From Candidatus Delongbacteria bacterium (lineage in GTDB: Bacteria > CAIWAD01): 64,000 nt of DNA. The notes below the pieces were generated by a model. The model worked only from the letters and a program-made list of their open reading frames with translations. It did not search any database and was not told the origin of the DNA. The position numbers and the translations under genes were made by a program. Within the stretch, counting starts at the first letter, position 1. Every line of letters begins with the position of its first letter. The stretch spans positions 8,313 through 72,312 of the forward strand of contig JBAYTZ010000018.1 in NCBI GenBank assembly GCA_041675285.1, read 5' to 3'. Of this stretch, positions 43,286 through 51,277 are shown one piece after another.

Positions 43286-44017
43286 ATGCAGCAGCGAATC
43301 CGCGCCTTCCGGGCGCCCCATGCGGCGATCATCCTGACGCTGTGTTCCGTCCTGCCGGCGCTTGCCGCGGAGGGCGGGGCCGGCGACGCCGCCACCCTGC
43401 CCGTGCTGGAGATCCTGGCCATGGGCGGCTGGATCATGTGGCCCATCTACCTGACGCTGGCCGCGGGCGTAGCCCTCAGCATCTCGCGCTTCCTGATGAT
43501 CCGCCTGGACCAGTCGCGCGAGAACGCCTTGCAGGACTGGAAACCCCGCGGCCGCAGCGCCGACGACGCCCTGAAGGCCATCCAGGGCATGGAGACGGGC
43601 AGCCTGTCTCAGGCGGCCGTGGACATGCTCACCCAGTTCCGCGCCACGCGCAACCCGGAGTCCATGAGCGCGCAGATCGAGCGCCACCTCACCGTGCGCC
43701 AGGACTGGTTCAAGCCCTATCAGAACTGGCTGAACTTCCTGTCCGAGAGCGCCGGCGCGCTGGGCCTGTTGGGAACCGTGCTGGGCATGTTCCAGACCTT
43801 TTTCGGCGGCACGCTGGACAAGGACAAGGTGCTCCACGGCATGGGCCTGGCGCTGATCACCACCCTGGTGGGCCTGGTGGTCAGCCTGATCCTCAACTTC
43901 GTGCTGACCCTGGTACGCAACCATTTCGACAAGAGTCTGGACCGGCAATACCAGAAGCTCACCGAGATCCGGCAGGCCATGCTGGAGGCGGGGGCCCTGG
44001 ATTCCCAGCGGTCGTAG
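43286..44017 (+). CDS. MotA/TolQ/ExbB-family proton channel
   Basis: This is a 243-residue inner-membrane protein with a signal-like first helix and three further helices. The channel core is LNFLSESAGALGLLGTVLGMFQTF, then LHGMGLALITTLVGLVVSL, as in ExbB/TolQ. It should form a proton-driven motor with the ExbD-like proteins encoded next. GAGG lies upstream of ATG 43286; ATG 43247, which overlaps the PorP-like gene, is the alternative start. The next gene begins 12 bp downstream. Confidence 0.88.
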   Translation: MQQRIRAFRAPHAAIILTLCSVLPALAAEGGAGDAATLPVLEILAMGGWIMWPIYLTLAAGVALSISRFLMIRLDQSRENALQDWKPRGRSADDALKAIQGMETGSLSQAAVDMLTQFRATRNPESMSAQIERHLTVRQDWFKPYQNWLNFLSESAGALGLLGTVLGMFQTFFGGTLDKDKVLHGMGLALITTLVGLVVSLILNFVLTLVRNHFDKSLDRQYQKLTEIRQAMLEAGALDSQRS

Positions 44018-44029
44018 GAGCCTGAACCC

Positions 44030-44410
44030 GTGCTGCGACTCATCGACATCGTGCTGATCCTGCTGTTCGGCTTCATCTCGATCAGCCACTTCGACAGCTC
44101 GGTCTCCGTGCAACTGCCCGAGGCCGGCCACATGCCCCGGCTGCAGGCCGAGTTCCAGAACCTGGCCGTGGTCAGCCTGAACGAGGCCGGGGCATTCGTC
44201 TGCGGCCCCGAGCGGCACCAGGTGGCCGACGCGACCGAGCTGCGCGACTGGCTGGCGGGCGAGCAGGCCGCCGGAGCCACCCAGGTGCGCCTGCGCGCCG
44301 ACCGCGGCCGGCCGTCCTCGGAAGTGGCCCTGCTGCAGGAATTGTGCGGCGAGCTGGATCTGGGCCTGAGCCTGGAGATCATCCGCCGCGCCGAGGAGAT
44401 TCGTCCGTGA
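44030..44410 (+). CDS. ExbD/TolR-like protein 1
   Basis: This is a 126-residue protein with one N-terminal helix (LRLIDIVLILLFGFISI) that holds the ExbD-type membrane aspartate, and a periplasmic domain of about 90 residues (VSLNEAGAFVCG, VRLRADRGRPSSEV). It should pair with the ExbB-like channel; the helix aspartate is the proton-coupling residue in the family. It starts with GTG. The next ExbD-like gene overlaps it as GTGA. Confidence 0.82.
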   Translation: MLRLIDIVLILLFGFISISHFDSSVSVQLPEAGHMPRLQAEFQNLAVVSLNEAGAFVCGPERHQVADATELRDWLAGEQAAGATQVRLRADRGRPSSEVALLQELCGELDLGLSLEIIRRAEEIRP

Positions 44411-44862
44411 CACTGATGCGCGGCTACATCACACGCCTGATCGACGTGACCCTGATCATCCTGATCGGCTTCCTCTCGGTGGCCGACCTGGATGACCGCG
44501 CCGTGCTGCCGCTGCCCGCGGGGCTGGCCGCCGTGCTGGACACGCTGGCCCGGGACGAGGCGCAACGCCGGCTGGAGATCACGGCCACGGAGGCCGGGAG
44601 CTTCCTGCTGGAGCTGTCCAGCACCACGGGCCTGAATCTGCCCCTGGGGCGCGTCAGCGGCGCCGACACCCTGCGCGCCGTGCTGACCCGACTGAAGTCC
44701 GAGCACCAGTTGGCCGGGGCGGACGTCCGCTCCTGGCCGCGCGTGCCGCTGCAGACCGCCGTGGACGCCGTGGACGCCTGCGACCTGTGCGAGATCCCGC
44801 GCGACGTGCGCTTCCTGCCGGAGACGGGCGCGCCGGCCGCCGGGGCGGAGGCGCGGCCATGA
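44407..44862 (+). CDS. ExbD/TolR-like protein 2
   Basis: This is a 151-residue second ExbD-type subunit. Its helix (YITRLIDVTLIILIGFLSVADL) is close to that of the first copy and again holds the aspartate, while the periplasmic part differs (GLAAVLDTLARDEAQRRLE) and is longer, with a C-x-x-C pair (CDLC). The start may be GTG 44407 (overlap GTGA) or ATG 44416. Two different ExbD subunits beside one ExbB are typical of Tol/Exb sets in which each contacts a different partner. Confidence 0.75.
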   Translation: MTLMRGYITRLIDVTLIILIGFLSVADLDDRAVLPLPAGLAAVLDTLARDEAQRRLEITATEAGSFLLELSSTTGLNLPLGRVSGADTLRAVLTRLKSEHQLAGADVRSWPRVPLQTAVDAVDACDLCEIPRDVRFLPETGAPAAGAEARP

Positions 44863-45725
44863 CAACCCTGGATCTGCGCGAGCGCCAGTACCGGCTGATC
44901 GGCTGGTCCACCAGCCTGCTGGTGATGGCCCTGCTCTGGCTGCTGCTGGCCCAGCTCTCGGTGGATCGGCCCCGTCAGGGTCCGGCGCCCACCGAGGTGA
45001 TGCTGAACTGGGTGCGCACCATCGTGCCCACGCCCGTGCGCGACCGGCTGCTCAAGGCGCGGGTGCGCGAGCGGACGGTGCGCCAAATCGGCCGCAGCGC
45101 TCCCCGGCCACTGTCGGTGCCGGACCGCGCGGCCCTGCGAAGCGCACCCCGGGATCCGGGCGCGCTGACGGCGGTGCCCGAGCGGCAGGGGCGCGGACTG
45201 CCCGACCTGCCCGCCCGCGGCGGCGCCCGTCCGGTCATGCCCGGCCGTGGACGACTGTTGGACGGCGGCGATGAGGTGGGCGGCTCGGGACTGAACCGCG
45301 GATCCGCAAACATGAATCTGCGCACGGAGCCGCTGGCCCGGCGTGGCGGAGGCGCCGGGGCGGGTTCGGCGCGCGGTCCGCGGGGCGAGCTGCTCTCCCT
45401 GCCGCCCCAGGAGCTGGACCCCGTGCTGGCGCGCTTCATGGGCGTGACGGCCGCCAGCCTGCCCGGCGGCACGCTCAATCTGGGCGGTCAGCCCTGGCTG
45501 GTCTGGGTGTCCGAGCAGGGCGGCCTGCTGCGCGTGCTGCTGCGGCGCGGCGACGAGTTGCGGCTATTGGTGCTGGCGGGCGCGGACCTGCAGGCCCAGT
45601 CCTTCCAGCGCGGCGAGGTCTCCCGCGCCCGGGGCGGACTGGTGGTGCAGTCCCAGCGCAGCGGGGCGGGCGAGGCCGCGGGCCTGCGCGAGGATTTGCT
45701 CAAGGCATTGGAGGATCTGGAATGA
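44859..45725 (+). CDS. TonB-like or linker membrane protein
   Basis: This is a 288-residue protein with a single N-terminal helix (LIGWSTSLLVMALLWLLLAQL), then a long basic and proline/glycine-rich linker (about residues 50-190), then an about 80-residue folded end (GGTLNLGGQPWLVWVSEQGG, VLLRRGDELRLLVLAGADLQ). This arrangement is like energy-transducing TonB/TolA proteins, although no TonB C-terminal signature is visible. Position directly after ExbB/ExbD genes is the main support. It shares ATGA with both neighbours. Confidence 0.5.
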   Translation: MTTLDLRERQYRLIGWSTSLLVMALLWLLLAQLSVDRPRQGPAPTEVMLNWVRTIVPTPVRDRLLKARVRERTVRQIGRSAPRPLSVPDRAALRSAPRDPGALTAVPERQGRGLPDLPARGGARPVMPGRGRLLDGGDEVGGSGLNRGSANMNLRTEPLARRGGGAGAGSARGPRGELLSLPPQELDPVLARFMGVTAASLPGGTLNLGGQPWLVWVSEQGGLLRVLLRRGDELRLLVLAGADLQAQSFQRGEVSRARGGLVVQSQRSGAGEAAGLREDLLKALEDLE

Positions 45726-47227
45726 ACGGTGCCGGTCGCGGGGTCCGCTGGAGTCTCCCGGCTTCCGCCCTGCTCCTCATGCTGCTGGCGCTGCCGGGAG
45801 CGACCTGGGCGCAGGAGTCGGGCGCGGCCGTGACACGCCGCGTGGATCAGATCCTGGAGGAGGGCAAGGGCCAGGTGCCCCGCGTGAGCGCCAAGCGGCG
45901 CGCGGAGGCCCGGGCCCGCCTGAACGAGGCCGCCGAGCTGCGGAAGCGCACCCAGGACCAAGCCTGGGTGGTCTGGCGGCTGGACTCGCTGCGCCGCGCG
46001 GGCGCGACGGACTCCACGGCCTGGTACGACCTCTACGACAAGGCGCTGCGCCAGATGCAGAGCACGCTCAGCCTGACCAACAACAAGTACCCGGGCGACA
46101 TGTCGGCGCGCGAGCTGGGCGCCGTCAAGGAGAGCCTGCGCCGTCAAGCCGCGGAGGGCTACCGCAAGTCCCTGGGCCTGCTGGAGGACGCGCTGCGGGC
46201 CAACCCCTGGGACGACTCCGTCCTGGCGGCCATTGGCGGCGTGCTGGAGGATCTGGCGCGTCTCTACACCAGCCTGAACTTCCGCGACCGGGCCATCGAG
46301 CTGACCCAGAAGCGCCTGGCCCTGGACGCCTCCAACTACTACGCCCACTGGGATCTGGCGGACCTGCTGCGCGCCGCCGGCCGCGGTCCGGCCGCGCTGG
46401 AGCGCTACCAGAAGGCCTGCCGCGCGCTGCGGGCCTTTGCCTTTGAGGACGAGGGCGGCAGCGAGGAGCGCCCGGTGGGACGGCGGCGCCAGGACCTGGT
46501 GCTCCTTCTGCGCGAGCGGGTCTCGCTGGCCATGGAACAGCAGAACGAGGCCGAGTTCCGCCAGGCCATGGGCGAGTGGGAGCCCCTGGCGGACGCGTCC
46601 GACCAGAAGGAGCTGACCCAGCTCAAGCGCTGGCTGCAACGCGGCGGCGGGCGGCTGGGCCAGGCTCTGCGCATCGACAAGGCCTGGAAACTCATCGAGC
46701 AGGGCCGCGAGATCGAGGCCCGCGAACTGCTCCAGCAGGCGGTGGCGGAGAGCGCCGACCCGCAGGAGAAGACCCGCAACCTGCTGGCCCTGGGCGAGCT
46801 GGAATTCGACCAGCTGGGCATGAAGGAGGCGGGGCTGGAGCGCGTGCGCGGCCTCTTGACCGAGGGCGTGCGGGACGACAGCCTGCGCGTGGAGGCCCTG
46901 GACACCCGGGGTCGGATGACCCTATCCTTGGCGGCCGAGCTGGAAGAGGAGGATCCCCAGCGCGCCTGGGCCCTGCTTGAGGAGAGTCTGGCCGCGCCGG
47001 GACGCTGGGAGACGGCGCTCTGCCTGCGGCTGGCCGGCCTGCTGCTCAACCGGCCCGAGGCCGCGCTGCCCTGGCTGCAGCGCGCCGAGGCCGCCTGCTC
47101 GCGCGGACCCTGCGACGGCGCGGATCGCGCCGAGCTCTACCAGTTGCAGGCCGACGTGTATCGGCGGCTGGGCCGCGCCGAGGAGGCGCGCGCGGCGCTG
47201 AAGAAGGCCGGCGGAGGCACGCCATGA
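45722..47227 (+). CDS. Secreted TPR-repeat protein
   Basis: This is a 501-residue protein with a signal peptide (LPASALLLMLLALPGATWAQ) and a helical repeat body. TPR-like units include LARLYTSLNFRDRAIELTQK, ASNYYAHWDLADLLRAAGRG and LYQLQADVYRRLGRAEEARA. It probably scaffolds partners in the periplasm. It overlaps the TonB-like gene and the next gene by 4 bp each, so it belongs to the machine encoded by 37460-49925. TPR proteins are common in Exb/Tol-type clusters; no catalytic motif is seen. Confidence 0.75.
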   Translation: MNGAGRGVRWSLPASALLLMLLALPGATWAQESGAAVTRRVDQILEEGKGQVPRVSAKRRAEARARLNEAAELRKRTQDQAWVVWRLDSLRRAGATDSTAWYDLYDKALRQMQSTLSLTNNKYPGDMSARELGAVKESLRRQAAEGYRKSLGLLEDALRANPWDDSVLAAIGGVLEDLARLYTSLNFRDRAIELTQKRLALDASNYYAHWDLADLLRAAGRGPAALERYQKACRALRAFAFEDEGGSEERPVGRRRQDLVLLLRERVSLAMEQQNEAEFRQAMGEWEPLADASDQKELTQLKRWLQRGGGRLGQALRIDKAWKLIEQGREIEARELLQQAVAESADPQEKTRNLLALGELEFDQLGMKEAGLERVRGLLTEGVRDDSLRVEALDTRGRMTLSLAAELEEEDPQRAWALLEESLAAPGRWETALCLRLAGLLLNRPEAALPWLQRAEAACSRGPCDGADRAELYQLQADVYRRLGRAEEARAALKKAGGGTP

Positions 47228-47922
47228 GCCGCCCGCTCTGGACTTTGGCGGCGCTGGGCGCCCTGCTGCCTGCCACGGGCGGCTCCGCTCCCGGCGACGG
47301 GCAGGCCGGCAGCGGACCCCGGGTGGAGGCGCAGATGGTGCTGCGTGCCCGGGTGGAGGATCCCGTGCTGATCGAGCGCCTGCTCAGCCAGCAGCTGCTG
47401 GGCCTGGACGCGCGCGCCGCGGAGGCCGTGGAACTGGTGGACCTGGGCGGCGATGGTTTCGGCGAGGGCGACCTGCTGCGCCTGCTGCCCGGCGGACAGG
47501 GCCATCTGCTGCGCCCCCTGGATCGCGAGCTGCGCGAGACCCTGGCCGGCTGGTCCTTCGCCGCGCACCACGAGATCCACGCCCCGGCCGACGTGCAGCC
47601 GGAGGAGCTGCGCCAGCTGGCTCAGCCCACCGCCGTCCTGCTGGCCGACCTGCTCGGGGCCACCCGGCGCAATCTGGGCATCTCACGCTTCGAGCTGGCC
47701 CTGGACGTGCGCGAGGACGGTCTGCTGATGCGGGTCTGGGACTATCCGGGCGACAGCCTGTTCGCGCGCCCGGGCGGCGCGGGCGGACGGCGCGTGCTGG
47801 ACGTGGTGCAGATCGTGCGCGAGGACACGACCTACGTGGTGGACAAGGTGCTGCGCGACCTGTTGATCCTGGAGAGCCAGGTGGTGGACACGCTGTACCT
47901 GCGCAAGCCGGACCGTCCATGA
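47224..47922 (+). CDS. Exported protein of unknown function
   Basis: This is a 232-residue protein with a Sec signal (WTLAALGALLPATGGSA). I recognise no family. Predicted alpha/beta sequence includes VEAQMVLRARVEDPVLIERL and TTYVVDKVLRDLLILESQVV, and one low-similarity helical region (PEELRQLAQPTAVLLADLLG). It is encoded with 4-bp overlaps between the TPR and FGE-like genes, so it is likely a conserved part of the same periplasmic assembly. Confidence 0.6.
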   Translation: MSRPLWTLAALGALLPATGGSAPGDGQAGSGPRVEAQMVLRARVEDPVLIERLLSQQLLGLDARAAEAVELVDLGGDGFGEGDLLRLLPGGQGHLLRPLDRELRETLAGWSFAAHHEIHAPADVQPEELRQLAQPTAVLLADLLGATRRNLGISRFELALDVREDGLLMRVWDYPGDSLFARPGGAGGRRVLDVVQIVREDTTYVVDKVLRDLLILESQVVDTLYLRKPDRP

Positions 47923-49925
47923 ACCTGCGTGCGGGCCTACCCGCGACCTTGGCGGCCTGGCTGCTGGGGGTCTGCGTCGCCCGGGGAGCGGAGCCGTCGT
48001 GGTCCGTCACCCTGCTGGGCTGCGACAGCCTGCGCCTGAGCGGGCGCGCCGCGGGCTGGGACTGGCTGGAGGCGGAAACGCCGGCCGGATTCCTGGAGCT
48101 GGGAGCGGTGGGAGCGGACGGGGCCGTGGACCTGCAGCTGGGCGCGCCGCCGCGCGGCGGGTCGCTGGTGCTGCGCCCGGCCCGGCTGGACTCGCTGGGT
48201 CTGCCGGACTACGGGGACGAGTGGATCTGGAACCGCGCCCTGCCCCGGTTGGAGGCCCGGCTAGAAGGCCGCCGGCTGGTGGGGCGCGTCCAGCAGGACG
48301 GCCGGGACGGGTGTCCCCTGCCCGACCTGATCCTGCGCCTGGAGCACGGCGGCCAGCTCACCGATCTCCAGCGGCTGCCCGCCGGCAGCTCGTTCGAACT
48401 CGATCTCGCCGGCCGCGCCTTCAGCGCGCTGACCCTGGACTGGGGCGGCCTGGGCAAGCCCCTGCGCCTGGCCGGTCCCGACCAACCCGCCGCCCCTGCC
48501 CTGGCCGGTCCGGTCGAGGACGCGGCCCCGGCCGCGCCGGAGTGGGCGGGTTTCGCGGGCGAGGCGCTGGAACTGCTCAGCCCCTGGCCGCTGGTGCTGC
48601 TGCAGGGCACGGCGACGCTGGAGAATGCCGGCGCCGGACGCTGGCGCGTGACGGCAACCGGGACGGATGAATTGCTGGTGGCCGCCCGGGACGATGAGGG
48701 ACGGACCTCGTTGCCCTTCCGCTGGGAGAGCGGCGCGGCGGCCCTGCGGCTGGACGTGCGCCGCACGGGACCCGGCAGTCTGCAGATCAGCGCACGCGAC
48801 GCCGTCGTGCCGCCGGAACTCGAACTGGTCTGGCTGGACGGCCAGGGCCGCCAGGGGCGCGCTCCGCTGCCCGCCGCCGGCCTCACCCTGGAAGGTCTGG
48901 CCGGTGTCTGTCGCCTGCAGGCCCTCGGGCCGCAGGGTCCGCTCTGGAAGCAGAGCCTGGATCTGAGCTGGCCCGCGCCGGGCGGCCTGCGCCTCAGCTC
49001 GGCCAGCGACACGCTGCTGACGGCCACGCTGGAGGACGAGCGCGGCTGGAGCGGGCTCTGGGAGCTGGAGTGGCGCGCCGCGGGCGTCGTCACCCGCCGA
49101 CCCCCGGCCGCCGCGCACGCCTTCGCCCTGCCGGCGACGGAGCGCCTGCACCTGCGCTGGCGGGCCGGCAGTCCGCCCAGCCAGAGCCGCTGGTCGGCTT
49201 GGCGGGAGATCTCCCTTACGCCCGAACCGCCCGCCGCCGTGGACGTCCGCCCCGCGCCCGGCGGCCTGGAACTGAACTGGGAGCCGCGCGAGTGGCTGGC
49301 CGGCCAGCTGGAGATCGAGCGCGTGCTGGGCGCGGACACCCTGCGCTGGCGGGTGCCCGAGGCGCCGGGAAGCTGGCTGGACCCGCTGCCCGGCGACCGG
49401 TTGGCCCGCTACCGGCTGCGCAGCCGGCTGACCCGCCACCAGAGCGACTGGACCACCGTCTGGGGCGCCCGCCCGCTGGAGGATCTCCCGGCCGGAACCC
49501 TGGCGCGGCGCAGCGTGAGCGTGGCGGAAGTGCGGGCCTTCTCGCGTGAGACCGGGACGGCCCTGCCCGCCGCCGTCGAGTGGGTGGAAGGCCGGGCCGC
49601 GCGGCCCGCCGACGATCAGCCCGCCCTGGGACTGAGCCCGCGGGAAGCGCTGCGGTACTGCAATTGGTTGAATGCGCGACTGGGCCTGGACGGCCGCTAT
49701 GATGAGTCTGCGGCGTGGCAGGCTGGCACGAAGGGTGGCTATCGCCTGCCCGGCACACCGGCGGAAGCAACCGGGGCGGGGCGGGTCTGGCTGGCGGGCG
49801 CGGAAGGCGTGCGGGCCGCCGGCTCCTCGGGGCTGCGCAGCGGCTCCAGCCGCCGACCTTACAGCCTGGACGCGCGCCAGCCCGACGTGGGGCTCTGCCT
49901 GATCTGGAGTCCGCCCGCCCGCTGA
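47919..49925 (+). CDS. Large exported protein with degenerate FGE/SUMF1-like C-terminal domain
   Basis: This is a 668-residue protein, exported via the first about 23 residues. The long middle is beta-rich (VDLQLGAPPRGGSLVLRPAR, LRLDVRRTGPGSLQISARDA) with possible fibronectin-like modules. The last about 130 residues look like a compact formylglycine-generating-enzyme fold (VAEVRAFSRETGTALP, REALRYCNWLNARLGLDGRY, GYRLPGTPAEATGAG), but the catalytic cysteine pair and the closing GFR segment are missing. Degenerate FGE-like proteins (GldJ, GldK) belong to the T9SS apparatus, so a structural role is more likely than catalysis. Confidence 0.6.
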   Translation: MNLRAGLPATLAAWLLGVCVARGAEPSWSVTLLGCDSLRLSGRAAGWDWLEAETPAGFLELGAVGADGAVDLQLGAPPRGGSLVLRPARLDSLGLPDYGDEWIWNRALPRLEARLEGRRLVGRVQQDGRDGCPLPDLILRLEHGGQLTDLQRLPAGSSFELDLAGRAFSALTLDWGGLGKPLRLAGPDQPAAPALAGPVEDAAPAAPEWAGFAGEALELLSPWPLVLLQGTATLENAGAGRWRVTATGTDELLVAARDDEGRTSLPFRWESGAAALRLDVRRTGPGSLQISARDAVVPPELELVWLDGQGRQGRAPLPAAGLTLEGLAGVCRLQALGPQGPLWKQSLDLSWPAPGGLRLSSASDTLLTATLEDERGWSGLWELEWRAAGVVTRRPPAAAHAFALPATERLHLRWRAGSPPSQSRWSAWREISLTPEPPAAVDVRPAPGGLELNWEPREWLAGQLEIERVLGADTLRWRVPEAPGSWLDPLPGDRLARYRLRSRLTRHQSDWTTVWGARPLEDLPAGTLARRSVSVAEVRAFSRETGTALPAAVEWVEGRAARPADDQPALGLSPREALRYCNWLNARLGLDGRYDESAAWQAGTKGGYRLPGTPAEATGAGRVWLAGAEGVRAAGSSGLRSGSSRRPYSLDARQPDVGLCLIWSPPAR

Positions 49926-49928
49926 GGC

Positions 49929-50402
49929 TTACGGGTCAAGCAGCCGCCACAAGCCCCCGTCCCCTTCCACCCACAACCCCTGGCCGCGGCGCAGCCCGCG
50001 CGGCAGCACGCCGTCCAGCCCGTGCTTGCGGGCCAGCAGGGGCGGCAACCCCAGGCAGAGTTCGAAGTGGGTCACCACCACCAGCAGCTCGGTCCCGCGG
50101 GACCACTCGTCCAGCTTGCGCACCAGGCCGGGCAGGTCCTGTTCCCAACTGCCCGGCGGGCCGTCGGGCCCGCTCCAGAGCCGCGGGTCCTCCTCCGGCT
50201 CGCGCAGCCCCAGAAAGGAGCAGAGGGCGGAGGCGGTCTGGCGGGCCCGGGGAGCCGGACTGCTCAGCACCCGGGCCTCCAACTGCCGACGCCCGCCGGA
50301 ATCGCGCAACTGGCGGCCCAGCGAGGCCGCCTGGCGTTGTCCCAGGTGGGAGAGGTTGTTGCCGTCCAGGTCGCCGTGACGGATGAGGGCCAGCGCGTTC
50401 AT
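49929..50402 (-). CDS. Histidine phosphatase family protein (SixA/CobC-like)
   Basis: This is a 157-residue member of the phosphoglycerate-mutase-like histidine phosphatases. The RHG phosphohistidine motif is in LALIRHGDLDG (residues 7-9). SSPAPRARQTA is the second arginine block, and THFELCLG the second histidine region. It lies tail to tail with the FGE-like gene, with three bases between stops. The substrate is unknown; phosphoprotein SixA-like and cobalamin CobC-like activity are both possible. Confidence 0.83.
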   Translation of the reverse strand: MNALALIRHGDLDGNNLSHLGQRQAASLGRQLRDSGGRRQLEARVLSSPAPRARQTASALCSFLGLREPEEDPRLWSGPDGPPGSWEQDLPGLVRKLDEWSRGTELLVVVTHFELCLGLPPLLARKHGLDGVLPRGLRRGQGLWVEGDGGLWRLLDP

Positions 50403-50483
50403 GCGGTTCCTTCCAGCCTTCAGCCAATCCTCGTGCCCGCCGCCACCCGCGCCCGCGTTGTATCACGAACAGATCCAGTGAAT

Positions 50484-51269
50484 TCAGCGCCGGAAGACCA
50501 GCAGGCCCTTCTTCCAGGCCGGGTGCTCGGCCAGCGGCTCCAGGCGCACCTTCATGGCCCGGCTGGAGGCGTTGAGCAGCAGCACGCGCCCGCCCTCGTG
50601 GACGATGATCCCCACGTGGGTCACGTCCAGGCCGGGCTTGGCCGCCCAGAGACCCACCAGATCGCCGTCGCGCAGGCTGTCCAGGGTGGACTCGCCCGGC
50701 GGGACCCACCAGACCTCCTGCGTGCGGACGGGCACGCCCTGGACCCAGCGGCGCTGGCCTTCCCGCTGGTTGAGCTCCACGCTGCGCCGGCGGGCGCCGC
50801 TGAACCCCGCGCCGGCGTCCGTCAGGCGCGGGCCCGAGTCCAGCCAGTCGCTGAAGAAGTGGTGACGCTGTTTCCAGTTCACGAGCCCATCGCGGAACCG
50901 CACGCGCGCCAGGGCCAGGGCCAGGCTGTCCGCCCTGCCCGCCGCGGGCCGTCCGGCCAGCGAGTTGCCCGCCAGCAGCCACTCCAGCAGCACCATGCAG
51001 TCCACCTTGGACAGGCTGAGGGTCAGACCCGTGGCGGGATCGCGCGGGCCGGCCAGCGCGCCCTTGAGATAGGGCGTGCCGAGCAGCGAGCGTCCCAGTT
51101 CCACCAGGCAGTCCGGCCCGGGAGCGGGGCAGGCCGCGGCGCGGGCGGCGAAGGCCTCCACCTTGGGTTCGGCCGCCCGGAGTGGCAGCGCCAGCACCAG
51201 CAGCCAGCCGATCCAGCACAGGGCCGACAAGCGCCGGCCCTGTGAAGTTTTCAGAAGCGGATGTGTCAC
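50484..51269 (-). CDS. DUF1460 / N-acetylmuramoyl-L-alanine-amidase-like secreted protein
   Basis: This is a 261-residue secreted protein (signal LSALCWIGWLLVLALPLRAAEP) of the DUF1460 type. GTPYLKGALAG and KVDCMVLLEWLL hold the expected catalytic cysteine. LRDGDLVGLWA and LDVTHVGIIV hold the histidine, in the NlpC/P60-like cysteine peptidase arrangement. It would cut peptidoglycan peptides or amide bonds in the periplasm. GTG 51269 has AGGAA upstream; longer frames overlap the M1 peptidase gene, whose stop is 8 bp upstream. Confidence 0.8.
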   Translation of the reverse strand: MTHPLLKTSQGRRLSALCWIGWLLVLALPLRAAEPKVEAFAARAAACPAPGPDCLVELGRSLLGTPYLKGALAGPRDPATGLTLSLSKVDCMVLLEWLLAGNSLAGRPAAGRADSLALALARVRFRDGLVNWKQRHHFFSDWLDSGPRLTDAGAGFSGARRRSVELNQREGQRRWVQGVPVRTQEVWWVPPGESTLDSLRDGDLVGLWAAKPGLDVTHVGIIVHEGGRVLLLNASSRAMKVRLEPLAEHPAWKKGLLVFRR

Positions 51270-51277
51270 AGCGGTTC

